A DNA stretch of 64,000 bases from NCBI GenBank assembly GCA_027257055.1, contig JAPVLO010000003.1:9241501-9305500 (forward strand), in the 5' to 3' direction. Below are positions 1 to 11,400 of the stretch, piece by piece. The notes under the pieces are model-generated. The model searched no databases and was not told the DNA's origin. It saw only the letters and a list, made by a program, of their open reading frames with translations. The stretch comes from Cephalopachus bancanus. Lineage: Eukaryota > Chordata > Mammalia > Primates > Tarsiidae. Position numbers and translations under genes: made by a program. Every line of letters begins with the position of its first letter. The first letter of the stretch is position 1.

Positions 1-160
1 TAGCTGTGTGACCTTGGGCAAGAGGCTCAACCTCTCTTAGCTATACTTTCTTCCTCTTTATGGTACAACAGAAACCATAATTTTGTATTCAATTAACTCA
101 CAACACTATCATGAGACTACATAAGGTAGAAATGTAAAGAAGCTCCGTATCTATTGGCAC
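1..160 (+). mobile_element. MIR SINE fragment
   Basis: The window opens inside the conserved MIR core: tagctgtgtgaccttgggca, then an aacctctct stretch matching the MIR run after the core. It is cut by the window edge, so its 5' end cannot be seen. It diverges heavily after about base 70, so the 3' limit is approximate. Confidence 0.75.
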
Positions 161-419
161 CTTGCTTCCATTCTCCCTCATAAAGGTGTTAGTAGATTTT
201 AATAGCTAAGTACAGGTTTTTATACTAATCTGTTTTAAAATATATAGACTCATTTAGGATTTATCAGATTAGCATGGTTCTAAATTACTTCTCTATGTTC
301 AGCCTTCACATTTTTTTCTCATGTAATAAATTTAAAAACTCTATTCGTATTAAAATGAAAGCATAGAACCCTATCCCTGCTAGTCACAAATTTTCTTTTA
401 TTCATTAAGAATAAATCCA

Positions 420-710
420 AGGGTGGGCAAGATGGCTCACACCTGTAATGCCAGCACTTTGGGAGGCCGAGGCAAGAGGATCACTTGAGCCCAGAACACC
501 AACCTGGTTAACATAGCAAGAACCCGTCTCTACGAAAAATGCAAAAATTAGCTGAGCATGGTGGTGAACACCTGTAGTCCTACTACTCAGGAGTCTGAGA
601 TGGGAGGACTGCTTGAGCTCAGGCAGTCAAGGCTGTAGTGAGCCATGATTGTACCACTGCACTCCACCGTGGATGACAGAGTGAGACCTTATCTCATAAA
701 TTTTTAAAAA
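420..710 (+). mobile_element. AluJ-like SINE with 13-bp target duplication
   Basis: A dimeric Alu runs from gggtgggcaagatggctcac to a degenerate A-rich tail. It is flanked by a perfect 13-bp duplication, aagaataaatcca, at 407-419 and 711-723. Many mismatches to the Alu consensus and AluJ-type bases (aacatagcaagaacccgtctc, tgagccatgatt) mark it as an old copy. The 60-codon minus-strand frame across its end is antisense Alu plus flank, not a gene. Confidence 0.95.
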
Positions 711-2236
711 AAGAATAAATCCATACCAACTGGCTGCTTTATACACTGTTCTGGGGGCAGTGGAAGAGTTAAAAAAAATACAGAGGGTGCCCAAAAATAG
801 TATACACATTTTGAGAAAGGAAAAAACTATTAAAATTGTAATACTCAGTATATACCAATAACAAAGATGAAGTCACATTTGACTTCTGCAATTACAAGAG
901 GTGCTCAAAGTAGTTATCTATTTAAGACATAGATAAGATCTCTTTGAATGTGTATATATTTTTGGCACCCCTGGTATAATTTGGGATCTGTGTCCTCAAT
1001 CTATTATTAGCCCTTTAGGGAAATGACCTACATACATACTTAACCTTAAATGTTAATGTCTTGAAACAGTTACACAATCCGTCGAAAAAGCCTAGAAAAC
1101 CTCAAAATGTCCAGTCACGGAACAAACTTGTAACTTTGATAGTAATTCTCTTTAACAGTATTCCCCGCGGACCTTGTCTGAAATAGAGGAGACATGACAT
1201 TATGGAACTGAAAAATCTTAGGATTTGTCACCTAACTTTAATGCTGAAGGGTCTGGAGATCATTCGGACTAACCTCCCACGTTTTACAGTTGAAGATACT
1301 GATACTGGAGAAGGAAGAGGGCTTATCTCACATCACCTGTCAGTGGCGGAGCCTGGGTAAACCCGGGTCTCCTGCCTTCACTCGTTCGGGGATATTGCTA
1401 AACTGCAGGGACCAGAGGTAGGAAGCGAACATGTCACGCACGAGAAGAGGTATTTTGCAAGAGTCTGGTTTTTCCTGATCCCGAATCGGTGGGACGTCCG
1501 GAGGGGGAGGATCGCTGAAGCAGAGGAACTCACAAGGTCTCCTGAAAACCATCACTGAGGGTACTGTGGTTGGGAACTGAAAACCTGGCCCGCCGGATGG
1601 TTAAAAAGCGTTCTGCGAATGTGGTTTTGAGGCCGAGGAAGCCCTTCCCCGCCCCGCCCGCACCGCCTGCCGGGTGCCCGACAGTAACCCCGAGAGACGG
1701 CGGCAGCTTCAGCTGTCTTCAACGTGGACTTAGGGGAGGAGGAAAAAAGAAGAAAACGTGCGCCTTCTCATTTGAAACCTGGTCGTTAGGTCCGCCTCTC
1801 CCTGGCGGGAATGGGAACACGAAGTTTGCGCCCTCGTGGCTCTTCCGCGGGCGTGTGCTCCATTCGGAAGCCCAGTGCTCTGTCTGGAATCGGCCTCGCT
1901 CCCTTCCTATCCGCCTTTTGCAGGGGAAGGAGGGATGTGGGCAGATGGGCACAGCTGAACGGGGGTCAGCTGTGGGAAAAGGGAGAGTACGACAACCGAT
2001 GGGGGAGAGGAGGAATGAGAGGGAATGGGGCGTCAGGGGCAGGGTGACAGCTGAGAGGGTCCAGGCCGCTCCGCCGGGCCTGCGTTATGCCTAGCCCCGC
2101 CAGATCCCCAAATTAGGGTACGTCTACAAAGCCCACACCCTTCATTTCAGAGCGGAACCGAAACCATTCAAAAAACCCAAAAACAAAAAACAACAAAAAA
2201 AAACGCTCGGGACGGCACAGAAGCGGGCACCCAGCG

Positions 2237-2250
2237 GCGCGCATGCGCGC
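2237..2250. promoter_or_regulatory. NRF1-type palindrome
   Basis: The 14-bp sequence gcgcgcatgcgcgc is its own reverse complement and contains GCGCATGCGC, the preferred site of the NRF1 dimer. NRF1 sites of this kind usually lie close to start sites of TATA-less housekeeping promoters. The related site at 2349-2358 is about 110 bp downstream. Confidence 0.65.
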
Positions 2251-2348
2251 GGGGCTCGGCGTCTGACCTAGAGTTACCCTGCGCGGCGAGCCGCGGAGAA
2301 CTGGGTGAAAGTTAACTAGCAGGCGATGCTCCCGGCGACTGCAGAGAC

Positions 2349-2358
2349 GCGCGTGCGC
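2349..2358. promoter_or_regulatory. Second NRF1-like site
   Basis: GCGCGTGCGC fits the NRF1 pattern GCGC-A/G-C/T-GCGC and sits in the same CpG island as the palindrome at 2237. The pair supports a promoter here, but neither has binding data. Confidence 0.5.
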
Positions 2359-2569
2359 GGGGCTGGCGGGCTGGTTCCGTCCTTCCCAAGTTTCTCCAAG
2401 TCTGCACTTCAGTGACCTGCGGTTGTAGCAAGGGTCAGTGCAGCGGGCGATGGGTTGAGGGCGGGGGTAGGGCCATTGAGCAGATTTAGAAAATTCTTGC
2501 CACCCAGTATTTGCAGGGGAAATTCTGAAGACCAGATATGGTGTAGGTCAGAGAACCCCTTGTTGAAAG

Positions 2570-2725
2570 CCATGATGTGTGCCTGGCAGGCACGGTAATG
2601 GGCGCTGTTCTTTTCATTCTCACAGCCGCAGTGTGACCTCTCACTTGCAGAGAAGGAAACTGAGACTCAGTGAGTTCATTTAACTTGCCCAAATCATCCA
2701 ATTAGTAAAGGCCAATTTCTGTGAG
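2570..2725 (-). mobile_element. MIR SINE fragment
   Basis: The antisense MIR signature gaaactgagactcagtgag followed by taacttgcccaaatcatcca and a tagtaaaggc remnant is clear. It lies just downstream of the CpG island. The 71-codon minus-strand frame at 2486-2701 overlaps it. Confidence 0.7.
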
Positions 2726-2764
2726 TGGTCCTTGATTCAAGGCGAGTTTTTTGCCCTAATAAAT

Positions 2765-2960
2765 GACATGTGCAGCACATTTTGAAGGCACTTTCATGGG
2801 CATTACTCACTCCGTCCTTTCCTGAAATCTATGAAGTAGGTACTATTACTATTTTCTTTTTGCCAATGGGGAAACTGAGACTCAAGGAAGTTGTTCTGGG
2901 ATCCCAGAGAGACAGCAAGAGCTAAGATTTTGTGCCCCATTTTAGAGGAATAAAAAGCTC
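2765..2960 (-). mobile_element. MIR SINE fragment
   Basis: Reads as reverse-complement MIR: a degraded 'agcacattt...ggcactttcatgggcatta' end, then atgaagtaggtactattact, then ggggaaactgagactcaagg. It lies in the same orientation as the MIR only about 40 bp upstream. Confidence 0.75.
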
Positions 2961-3764
2961 AAAGCCCAAGTTTGGGTTCTCCCACCTCCATCCTAAAGAC
3001 CTATGAGAGCTTCAAACTCTGTGGTATGTTGCAAGGAAGACAAAAAAGTTCTCATTGTTGGAGGTTTGCTTTGATTGTGGGTTTCCATTACAGAATTACA
3101 GACTGACCACCCCTTCTAGGAAATAGTTGGGTGGTTAACTTATTGAGGGCAGGAATAGAGTGCACTGCTCACAATTGTTGAGCTTGGCGTTTGTTGGGTG
3201 AGCTTGTAACTGAATGAACACATTCTCGGTCTCAGATTACCCCAGGGGGAACCTGCAGTTGTGTCAGGTAGTAGGTGAAATGACTACTAAATAGGCACGC
3301 AGATCCGATCACACTCCTCCTACCCACTACCTATCCCTTGGTGGCCCAGCTATTCCTCAGAATCATAAAGGCCAGAACACAGAAACCTTGGAAACAAAGG
3401 CAGCTACCAAAAGAGAAGAGGAAAAAGCTATGGAGAAGCAGTCAGCCCCATGCCATCCTCATCTCTTTTCAAGAGCCCCCTCCCTTGGGTGTCCCATCAG
3501 GGGATTGCAGTGTCACTGTCTTGTGCCTTAAGACTGTATTGTGGCTCAGGCTGATAAAGACAAAGACTGCAATTGGACTGTCTTTGCCCTAATGTAACCC
3601 TGCCTTGAAGCCACCCTGAAGTGACTAGGGGAGATCATGTGCTGCTGTTGAGATGCCTCTGTGAGCTGCCTGCCTGGTGATATTAGCAGGAGGAAGGCTG
3701 CTTGGGGACTTACATCATCACCCTGTCAAGAGTCTTGTGGGTGGAGAGCTTTGGCCACACTGGG
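2961..3764. other. Unassigned sequence
   Basis: About 800 bp with no repeat or gene I can name. Plus-strand frames at 3338-3592 and 3661-3843 are short and show no recognisable domain. Confidence 0.5.
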
Positions 3765-3950
3765 CCCTAGGCTGACACTTTTACTTGAATTCTCATATGA
3801 TCCTCCGCAGCCCTATGCAGTAAATGGTGTGATCCCTTTTTAGTAGAGGACAAAACTGGGGTTCTGAAGAGGTGATTTTTCCAAATCACCCAACCAGTAA
3901 AAGGTAGGGCTGAGACTCAATTCCTTTCACTGCTCTATGCATTTAAGCCC
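3765..3950 (-). mobile_element. MIR SINE fragment
   Basis: Antisense MIR: tcatatgatcctccgcagcc, a remnant of 'gaggtaggta', then aactggggttctgaagagg, a 'caaatcacccaaccagtaa' stretch and a 'gctgagactcaattcc' end. Confidence 0.7.
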
Positions 3951-4555
3951 CATACCCCAAAGGTTATTGGGTCCTTGGAACTGTCTTGGAAAACTGTCCC
4001 TAGGTTTCTTCCCTAATTATCTTAGAGAAATTTCGGTAAAAATGTAGAACAAGTGAAATTCCATGCCTTACATACAGTTAATTAATGAGTGACTTTATAG
4101 TGGAACAAGAATGAAGGCAGCGAATGAGAATGGATGACGTGCCTGGACTTGTGCCTGACATATAATAGACACTCAGTAAATATCTTCCAAATGATTGAAC
4201 AAAGAAATAAGAATATCAAAGTATAAGGAAAGGAAGAATTTCAATGTGAGGTGCAAATATATTAAGAAAACCATTTACCTGCCTTAAGCTCACAAAGTTT
4301 ATTGTACTGTTGGGATTTGAAGTTTCTTGTTTTTGAGTTATTGATGAAAGATTTAGTGGCCCTAACAAGTTATCAGTAAGTTGACAGAAAGTGGATGCAG
4401 TAAAACCCTAGTACACATACCCTCCCTGTTGAGTCTCTTGCATGTTATTTTGCTGCTGGCTTCCATCATTAGGAAAGGCCTTTTATTCCATTCAAGAAGA
4501 GCTGGTACTCTCTATGAAGCACTAAGTAGGTAAGTCCTTAAGATATGGTCCTTAC
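3951..4555. other. Unassigned sequence
   Basis: No gene or clear repeat. The phrase gacatataatagacactcag near 4155 resembles the MIR/L2 end 'cacatagtaggcgctcaataaat', so a short old SINE or LINE end is possible. Confidence 0.4.
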
Positions 4556-4559
4556 CCCC

Positions 4560-4720
4560 ACATGGGGAAAACATCAGATTTGGAGCCAAATTTCCTATGT
4601 TTGAGTCCATGATCTTGCTAGGGTTTGTATTTCAGCACATTACTTAACCTCAGCAGTTCTGTTTCCCCGTATATAAAATAAATACAAAATTTCTCCATAG
4701 GGTTACTTTAAGACTAGCAA
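4560..4720 (+). mobile_element. MIR SINE fragment
   Basis: Sense MIR: atttggagccaaatttccta, a 'tgagtccatgatcttgctagg' core remnant, cattacttaacctcagcag, then tttccccgtatataaaata and a 'agggttactttaagac' end. Confidence 0.7.
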
Positions 4721-5495
4721 GGGAATTTAATCATCTGTAATCTTTGGGGGGGGAGGTAATAACTAGCAAATACTATTAATTTAATTTAATTGAAAGAATA
4801 TTGGGAGTGTTGTCTTGTCCAGGCACCAAGCCTAGCCCTTTCCAGAAAAAGGGCATGAAGTGCTGTGCATTAGAGACTGAAGAAGGATTCTGGGCAGGAG
4901 GGTTTCCAGGCAGCACAGAGCATGGTGGAGCAGAAAGTTTTACTGCCCTGGAATAGTGTAGGAACCCAGCAAGTGTCTCTTGGGCCTTGCAGCTGAGCTG
5001 TGGACCTGTCTACCACTTCCCTACAGAGCTATGACTGTGCCCCTTGATTCTAGCAGAATGAGCAGGAGAATCCAGTGAGAACTCTGCTGTTCCTCTGTCT
5101 TGCTTAGGTCGGTCTGAATTCACAACAACCAGCATTTGTTGGGATGCCAGGCCCTAAAAAATTAAGAGTGGGCCTGATACAAATGTAGAATTTGTAAACA
5201 TAGGATGTTGTAGGAAAACTTGCATTCTGGTAAGTGAGAAATTCCCCCAAAAGGTGGATACTGACTAGGGTACCAAGGATGGAGCCTGTTTTGCTCAAGA
5301 CAGGAAAAAACAAAGTGCATTTATACCTTTTGACAAAAAAAAAAAAAAAAACTGAGTAGAATCCCACTGACATACCAAATACTTTCCTTGCTTTACCCAG
5401 AGACTTTACAGAGCGGAAAAGAGAGAAAACACTAGGAGATGCCTCTTGGTCATCTTGGAAAGAAAGTGAGCCACAAAGACCTTACCAACCAGGGT
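4721..5495. other. Unassigned sequence with a pure A run
   Basis: No repeat family or exon recognised. A homopolymer A run at about 5334-5351 could be the tail of an old retrocopy, but I see no matching target duplication and no recognisable body upstream. Confidence 0.35.
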
Positions 5496-5499
5496 TTGA

Positions 5500-5650
5500 C
5501 TCGTTTACAGGTTCTGTGGCCATGGCTAGTCACCTCCCTCTGTTCCTGTTTCTTTGCCCATAAAATAGGGACTCTCATACCTTACAACATTTCTGTGGGG
5601 ATTGGATAAGATGACGAATGTAAAGTAGCCACCAAGATGCTAGGGAACAC
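5500..5650 (+). mobile_element. MIR SINE fragment
   Basis: Sense MIR 3' half: 'gctagtcacctccctctgttcctgt', a 'cataaaatagggactctcatacctt' stretch, then ttctgtggggattggataag and 'gtaaagtagcc'. Confidence 0.7.
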
Positions 5651-6450
5651 GATAAACTCTTGAGAAATGCAGCTTCTTTTTCCTTCCCCATACAGAGCAA
5701 ATGCCAGACCAAAGGTAAGAGCTCACCAAGGCTGAACTCATTCGTTTGCATCTAGCCACACAGCTTCTTTTAAAATTAGTGGTCCAAGAAAAAGGCTCCA
5801 GAGCCTCCTGCTAGATTCAGAAATGTCTGCTTTCTTCCTTCTTATCCACATAAAAACTAGTGCAAGCATTGGCTCCTTGGGGAAAAAAACAACTCTATCA
5901 ATTAAGCATAACCCCATTCTGTCTGAAGACTGTAATTACCCTTCCATGTAGTCATCTTGCCTTGAGACTTCCCCTGCTCCCAGGGGTAACCTGTCAGAGT
6001 TCAGCCTCCTTAGGGTGGAGATGCCGAAGGGCTGGGATCTTGAAACCTGTTCACAGAGGACAAACTCTGGTCCCCCTGGGAAGTTGTTGGAAATAATTAG
6101 TGTGGGCCCGACTTCTTCCGTGAGCTCTATGACAATTCCAAGGATAACACAGAAGAAAACCAAGCCTCTAAGGCATTTTCCAAATAATCCAAATGCTTAA
6201 GCGTCAAGGAAGCACCCAAGTCTGACCCATGTTACTCTTTGACCCTCTTCACACTTGAATTCACTGTAGGGAGTTCATAGAAAATTTTAAGTCCAAAGTG
6301 TTTTTCCTTTTGCAGTTAATTATCACTGGGGAAAAAACTGTCAAGGCTATTAAAAAAAAAATAAGTTTGACTCCAAACTAAACTCATCTCAGTGATTTAA
6401 TGTTCCTTTGGGGGAATCAGGAGGCAGTCATTGCCAGAGCTTAGGAGGGA
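5651..6450. other. Unassigned sequence
   Basis: No recognisable repeat or coding exon. Overlapping frames on both strands between 5860 and 6200 point to chance openness, not coding. Confidence 0.4.
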
Positions 6451-6454
6451 GGCA

Positions 6455-6615
6455 GGTGACTAGGACCTGAGCCCTGTTTCTGTCACTGACAAGATGTATA
6501 GCCTTTGCTAAATCATTTCCTTTTTCTGAGCCTGTTTCCACACCCATAAACTTAGAGGTTTGATTAGTCAATCCTTAGGTTCCCTTCTAATTATCAATCA
6601 CCTCTGGTATTTGTA
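6455..6615 (+). mobile_element. MIR SINE fragment
   Basis: Sense MIR: acctgagccctgtttctgtc, 'gctaaatcatttcctttttctgagcct', 'ccataaacttagaggtttgat' and a 'ggttcccttctaa' end. Confidence 0.65.
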
Positions 6616-7160
6616 GTTGTACTACCTGCTTCCAAAAAAAGAGTTTTGAAATTAGAAGTCAATATTTCAGAAACTTCAAACAAGATCTGTAAGATACTGA
6701 CACATGTTGAAGTTTAAGCACAAACACCCACAGACATCAATCATAATTTAATAACAAGGTCTAATTCAGGAAAATGCATACTTGAGAACAATGAAATACT
6801 ATTTAGTACTTTGACAACAGTTAAACAATTTAGTTCAATTTAAGTTTTTTTCCTAAATTTATTTTATTTATGGTATGTGTTGAGCATAGTTTTTAAAGGA
6901 AGCACACACATTTGATTGAAAGATAATATTATGTCAACTTTTATTATTTAAGGGAAACACAGTTCTTAACCTTTCTGTACATATATGTGTTTAGATAAGG
7001 AATGAGGATGTTTGAAGTCAGTAGTTATGGAAAACATGACTGCATTTACGGGTTAACATTTTTTACATGAATAAAACTCGGAAACGGCTGGTTTGGTGTA
7101 GTGGACATTGCGGGTTGGGTGCCCTGCCCAGATTGCTTGTAGGCTGGGCACCTGTCTGTC
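6616..7160. other. Unassigned AT-rich sequence
   Basis: About 540 bp of AT-rich DNA with no repeat family I can name and no coding signal. Confidence 0.4.
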
Positions 7161-7175
7161 CCCCAGTTGCTTTGA

Positions 7176-7471
7176 TTTTTTGTTTCTTTGTTAATTGGAG
7201 TCTCACTCAGTCGCCCAGACTGGAGTGCAGTGGCCACTCCCGGCCACTGCAGCCTCGACCTGCTGGGCTCCAGCGATCCTTCCACCTCAGCCTTCCAAGT
7301 AGCCGGAATTACAGGCATGCACTACCATGCCTCGCTGATTTTTTTGATTTATTGTAGAGATGAGGTCTTGCCAAATTGCCCAGGTGGGTCTCGAACCCGC
7401 GGGCTCAGGCAATCCACTCACCTCAGCCTCCCAAAGCGCAGGATTACAGGCTGACCCACCGAGCCCGGCTT
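7176..7471 (-). mobile_element. Derived lineage-specific Alu with 15-bp target duplication
   Basis: Full-length dimer in reverse. It carries the derived bases of the young set: gagttggag-type start after the tail (here attggagtctcactcagtc), 'gcagtggccactcccggccactgcagcctcga', tttttttgatttattgtaga, and 'tacaggctgacccac', which lacks one base of the usual gtgagccac. The flanking duplication ccccagttgctttga at 7161-7175 and 7472-7486 is perfect. The pol III B box of the left arm (ggttcgagac in sense) is intact. Frames at 7046-7598 are Alu read in several frames. Confidence 0.96.
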
Positions 7472-7549
7472 CCCCAGTTGCTTTGAGTATTTGTTGCTGA
7501 TGGCTCACAATGGCTCCCTTTTCCAGCAATTGCCCTCCGTAGAATGGGA

Positions 7550-7850
7550 GCTGACTCCTCCATGAGGTTATGTTCCCCATACCACAGCCTGAAGTCAAAA
7601 CCTCACCTCAGGGTGGAACCAACTCTGCAGTGTGATTTATGCTCCAGAACCCGCTTGGGTCAGGCTGAGGCTTGGGTCAGGCCAAGGCTCGGCTTAACTT
7701 GAAGCATAATGTTTACTTGACTCCTGGTCCTTCCCTGTCCTGCTTCCCTCCAGCCTTCACAGGTTTCTTTGACAAGTACTCTGTCAACAAATACACCCAA
7801 ATCCCTGTCTCAGGCTCTACTTCTAGAAAACTGGATCTGAGGCAACAATG
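7550..7850 (+). mobile_element. Possible old LTR 3' portion
   Basis: The stretch ending 'gacaagtactctgtcaacaaatacacccaaatccctgtctcaggc' followed by 'ctctacttctagaaaactgga' resembles the R/U5 side of old MaLR-type LTRs (polyadenylation-like region, then 'tgtctcagactctgcttct'). No matching 5' boundary was found. Confidence 0.35.
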
Positions 7851-8175
7851 AGCTGTTATTTTGAGTGGCCAGCTATGAAAACTCCATTTCCATGTATTTA
7901 TTTCACTAATTTATTCAATCAATATCTACTAAACTGCCTACTATGAATTTCAAAACAGTCGATATTATCTACTGATATTTAAATAGCTACTGTTTCAGAG
8001 AATTGGAGAAACTTGCAATGGACAGCAACTACCTCTTCCACAAACAATGATACATGTTTATTCTATAATAGGGAGACATAATGATAAGTAAAATGAAATG
8101 ACAATAATAATAGAAAATGAACAAGACATTTCAGATTATTATATTTAGGATTTTTTTATTAAAAACTGTGTTTCT

Positions 8176-8470
8176 AAGCTGGGCTTGTGGCTCAGCCTGT
8201 AATCCCGCACCTTTGGGAGGCTGAGATGAGTGGATTGCCTGAGCCCGCGGGTTCGAGACCCACCTGGGCATCGAGACCTCATCTCTACAATAAATCAAAA
8301 AATCAGCCGGGCGTGGTAGCGCGCGCCTGTAATTCCGGCTACACGGAAGGCTGAGGCGGAAGGATTGCCGGAGCCCAGCCGGTCGAGTCTGCGGTGGCCG
8401 GGAGTGACCACTGCACTCCAGTCTGGGCGACAGAGTGAGACTCCAACTCAAAAAAAAAAAAAACAACAAA
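8176..8470 (+). mobile_element. Derived lineage-specific Alu with 15-bp target duplication
   Basis: Full-length sense copy: gtggctcagcctgtaatccc, atgagtggattgcctgagcc, ctctacaataaatcaaaaaa, then a right arm with 'gccggtcgagtctgcggtggccggg' and gagactccaactc before an A-rich tail. The duplication aaaaactgtgtttct at 8161-8175 and 8471-8485 is perfect. With the minus-strand copy at 7176-7471 it makes an inverted pair about 700 bp apart. Confidence 0.96.
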
Positions 8471-8499
8471 AAAAACTGTGTTTCTGGATCATGTGCTAT

Positions 8500-9040
8500 A
8501 ATCATTAAATAAACTTTTAAAGTTTGAGTATATATTTTTTCTTCTGGGTAAGCCTTTGACCCAATGATTTTATATCAAGGAATTTGCTATATCAATGTAC
8601 TCATACTTGTGCATAAAGACATATATTCAATTTTATTTGTTGAAATATTGTTTATAATAGCAAAAGATACGAAACAAGTGTCTTTAATCAGAGACTGATT
8701 AAACAAATTATGCTTCAACCACACTGGGGAATACTATGCAGCCACTAAAAATAATGAGGTGGCTATCTCTGTATTTGCTAATGTAGAATGATCTCCAAGA
8801 TGTATCACTAAGTGAAAAAAAAGAATTATAGGACAGTGTTTATAGTATTCTTGCATTTGTGGAGGAATGAATGTGAGTACACACACACAAATAACTCCTA
8901 CACCATAGAATCTCTGATGGATACATGAGAAACTGTTAATAGCATTTCTGTGATGAAATACTAGATGTCTGAATTTCTGAACATGTACATGTAGTATTTA
9001 ATAAAACCAGTTAATTTAAAATATATATAGAAACAATATA
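8500..9040 (+). mobile_element. L1M LINE, ORF2 end and 3' UTR
   Basis: Sense L1 signature: 'ttgtttataatagcaaaagatacgaaaca', ggggaatactatgcagccac, 'aataatgaggtggctatctctgta', ccaagatgtatcactaagtg, then the 3' UTR-like 'ctctgatggatacatgagaaactgttaat'. Typical of L1MC/L1ME 3' ends; the exact subfamily was not determined. Confidence 0.75.
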
Positions 9041-9044
9041 GCAT

Positions 9045-9850
9045 GCAAAGAGTCATTTATAATCTCACCTCTAAAATGTACCATTGTTTATATTTTAATG
9101 TATTTCTTTTCATTTGAAGACATAATATTTTTCTTACGAATTGGTTCATAATGTACACGTACAGATTTGCATTCCTAAGTATTTTCTCACATCAATAAAC
9201 TTCTAAAATATCTTTTTTTCTGAGTCGGAGTCTCACTCTGTTGCCCAGGCTAGTGTGCAGTCACGTGATCACAGCTACCACAGGCTTGACCTTCTGGGCT
9301 CAGACAGTCCTTCTACCTCATCCTTCCAAGTAGCTGGAACTGCAGTGTGTGCCACCATGGGGTAATTTTTTGATTTATCATAGAGACAAGGTTTCATTAA
9401 GTTGCCCAGACCGGTCTCAGATGCCTGGGCTCAGGCAATCCTCTCACCTCTACCTTTCAAAGTGCTGGGATTACAGGCGTGAGCCACCATGCTGGCCCCA
9501 AAACATCATTTGGAACAGCTGTTTAGTTATCCACTACATAAACATAAAATAATTTTGTTATCAGTTTCCTATTGATGGCCATTGATATTGTTTCCTATAT
9601 TTTGCTATTGTATAATGTTGCTAGACAGCTGTAAATATCTCTTTGCCCATGTGTCTCTAATTGTTCCCTTAAAATAGATTTCTAGATGTGGATTTACTGG
9701 TCAAAGGAAATGAATACTTTAAAACCTGTAATATTGAACTGTCCTCCCCACAGTTTGTATCAATTTACAGTCCCACCAGCAATATAAAGGAGTATTAGTG
9801 AGCCCTCACTAGCACTGAGTACAATAGATCTCGGCACTCTTGGGTTTATC
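9045..9850 (-). mobile_element. L1M LINE fragment, antisense
   Basis: Reverse of L1 ORF2/3' sequence: aatctcacctctaaaatgta, 'gtttctatatttt'-like text, 'gatttctagatgtggatttactggtcaaag' and tcaatttacagtcccaccag, the reverse complement of the L1 'ctggtgggagtgtaaattg' stretch. It is split by the Alu at 9212-9498. Confidence 0.7.
9212..9498 (-). mobile_element. AluJ-like SINE
   Basis: Reverse Alu dimer inserted in antisense L1M. It is more diverged than the young set (ccaggctagtgtgcagtcac, 'tgatttatcatagagacaagg') but has 'ttttttgatttatcatagag', an early form of the derived centre. The approximate duplication is taaaatatct before and caaaacatca after. Confidence 0.88.
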
Positions 9851-10391
9851 ATTCTCAAATCTCCACTCCTCAGGAACTTTGCAGAAGGTTCCTGACATGT
9901 ACTAAATGGTAATTAGTTGAGACAGGACTGGGAAAATGTCAAGACTAGTTTGAAGAGATCACATAGCACCCTGTGAATCTACCTGAGGGCACAGAGGCTG
10001 CAGTCAGGCTAGGAGCTCCGAGCAGGACTTGATGACTTCATCCTGCAATGTGACCACTTATCACACTGCCTCCAACCATCAGTGCATTACTGGATAGCTG
10101 TGGTCATTGGCACTCATCATCATCACTGAATTCTTGCACATTCAGGTAAGCTCATGGTTCACTTTAGTTCAGTAATGATGTCATAATATAGCGTCAAGGT
10201 TTATTTCAATTTCTCAGTCATTCTTTATTGTATTTTCTGGAGGAAGTATATGCTGCAGTGATATTTGATAATTTGGAATTCCCAAATTTTGAAGACATAT
10301 TTCATACAGATGTCAAGAGTTTTCTGTTATTCCAAATGAAATAGAATTTCAATACTTGATTGGACACTGAAACCATGACAATGACCAAGTG
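9851..10391. other. Unassigned sequence
   Basis: About 540 bp with no confident repeat or exon. The last part is AT-rich. Confidence 0.4.
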
Positions 10392-10394
10392 TTG

Positions 10395-10520
10395 TTTTTT
10401 TTTTTTTGAGATGTCTCACCAAGTTGCCCAGGCTGGTCTCAAACCTCTGGACTCAAGCAATCCTCTTGCTTCCATCTCCCAAAGTGCTGGGATTGCAGGC
10501 ATGAGCCACCATGCTCAGCG
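10395..10520 (-). mobile_element. Alu left monomer (FLAM-like)
   Basis: Only the left Alu arm is present, in reverse: a T13 tail, then 'gagatgtctcaccaagttgcccaggctggtct' to gggattgcaggcatgagcca and 'ccatgctcagc'. There is no right arm. Similar flanks (aatgaccaagtgtt before, aatgagtgttt after) suggest a degraded target duplication, so this may be a true free monomer and not a broken dimer. Confidence 0.75.
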
Positions 10521-10571
10521 ACAATGAGTGTTTCTAATGTCCACATTCTGTTTCTGTTTCACACCCCATGA

Positions 10572-11041
<470 letters not shown>

Positions 11042-11224
11042 AGAAGTTGATTCTTAAATGGTGATTCCCAGCTTGGAATCCTAGAACATCACTGAAGGGT
11101 TGTAATGAGTATTCACAAGCTAAAACATTTCTAATGTTTTAGAAACTCTAATGGAAATTACATCTATCCTATATTAGGTTTGATGGGATAATAATGGGGG
11201 CCCTTTTCTTTGCTTGGGCTGTGA

Positions 11225-11400
11225 TAATGCAGCAATCCTCACTACTCTATGATGTATGTAGTATTGCTATCACTAATCTACAGATAAGAGAACTGAGGCA
11301 AGAATTTGGTCAAGATTTTACAGCTAGTTAATGGTGAAGGGAAGATTCAAACTCAGGTAATGTGATTCCACACTGCCTACTGTTAATTCTAGTTATCTCA
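11225..11400 (-). mobile_element. MIR SINE fragment
   Basis: Antisense MIR: 'ctatgatgtatgtagtattgctatcactaat', ctacagataagagaactgag, 'gtcaagattttacagctagttaatgg', then agattcaaactcaggtaatg. Confidence 0.75.

Larger units (their letters stand above)
1340..2460. promoter_or_regulatory. CpG island, candidate promoter with NRF1-type sites
   Basis: About 1.1 kb of GC-rich, CpG-dense DNA stands out from the AT-rich surroundings. No TATA box is obvious, as is usual for CpG-island promoters. The densest part (2215-2400) holds a perfect 14-bp palindrome gcgcgcatgcgcgc at 2237-2250, containing the NRF1 core GCGCATGCGC, and a second NRF1-like site GCGCGTGCGC at 2349-2358. A weak splice-donor-like gtgaaagt follows 'gagaactgg' near 2305 on the plus strand. 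Open frames here (1570-2094 plus, starting at TTG; 1340-1555 minus) are what GC-rich DNA gives by chance and match no family I recognise. Gene and direction are not known. Confidence 0.75.

Noticed and set aside
1570..2094. 174-codon frame in the CpG island
   Set aside because: It starts at TTG, is rich in Gly/Arg/Pro as expected from GC-rich DNA, overlaps other open frames on both strands, and matches no family I know.
5334..5351. A run as tail of a processed pseudogene
   Set aside because: No target duplication and no recognisable retrocopied body upstream.
7046..7598. Cluster of overlapping frames on both strands
   Set aside because: All are Alu sequence read in different frames, giving well-known false protein matches.
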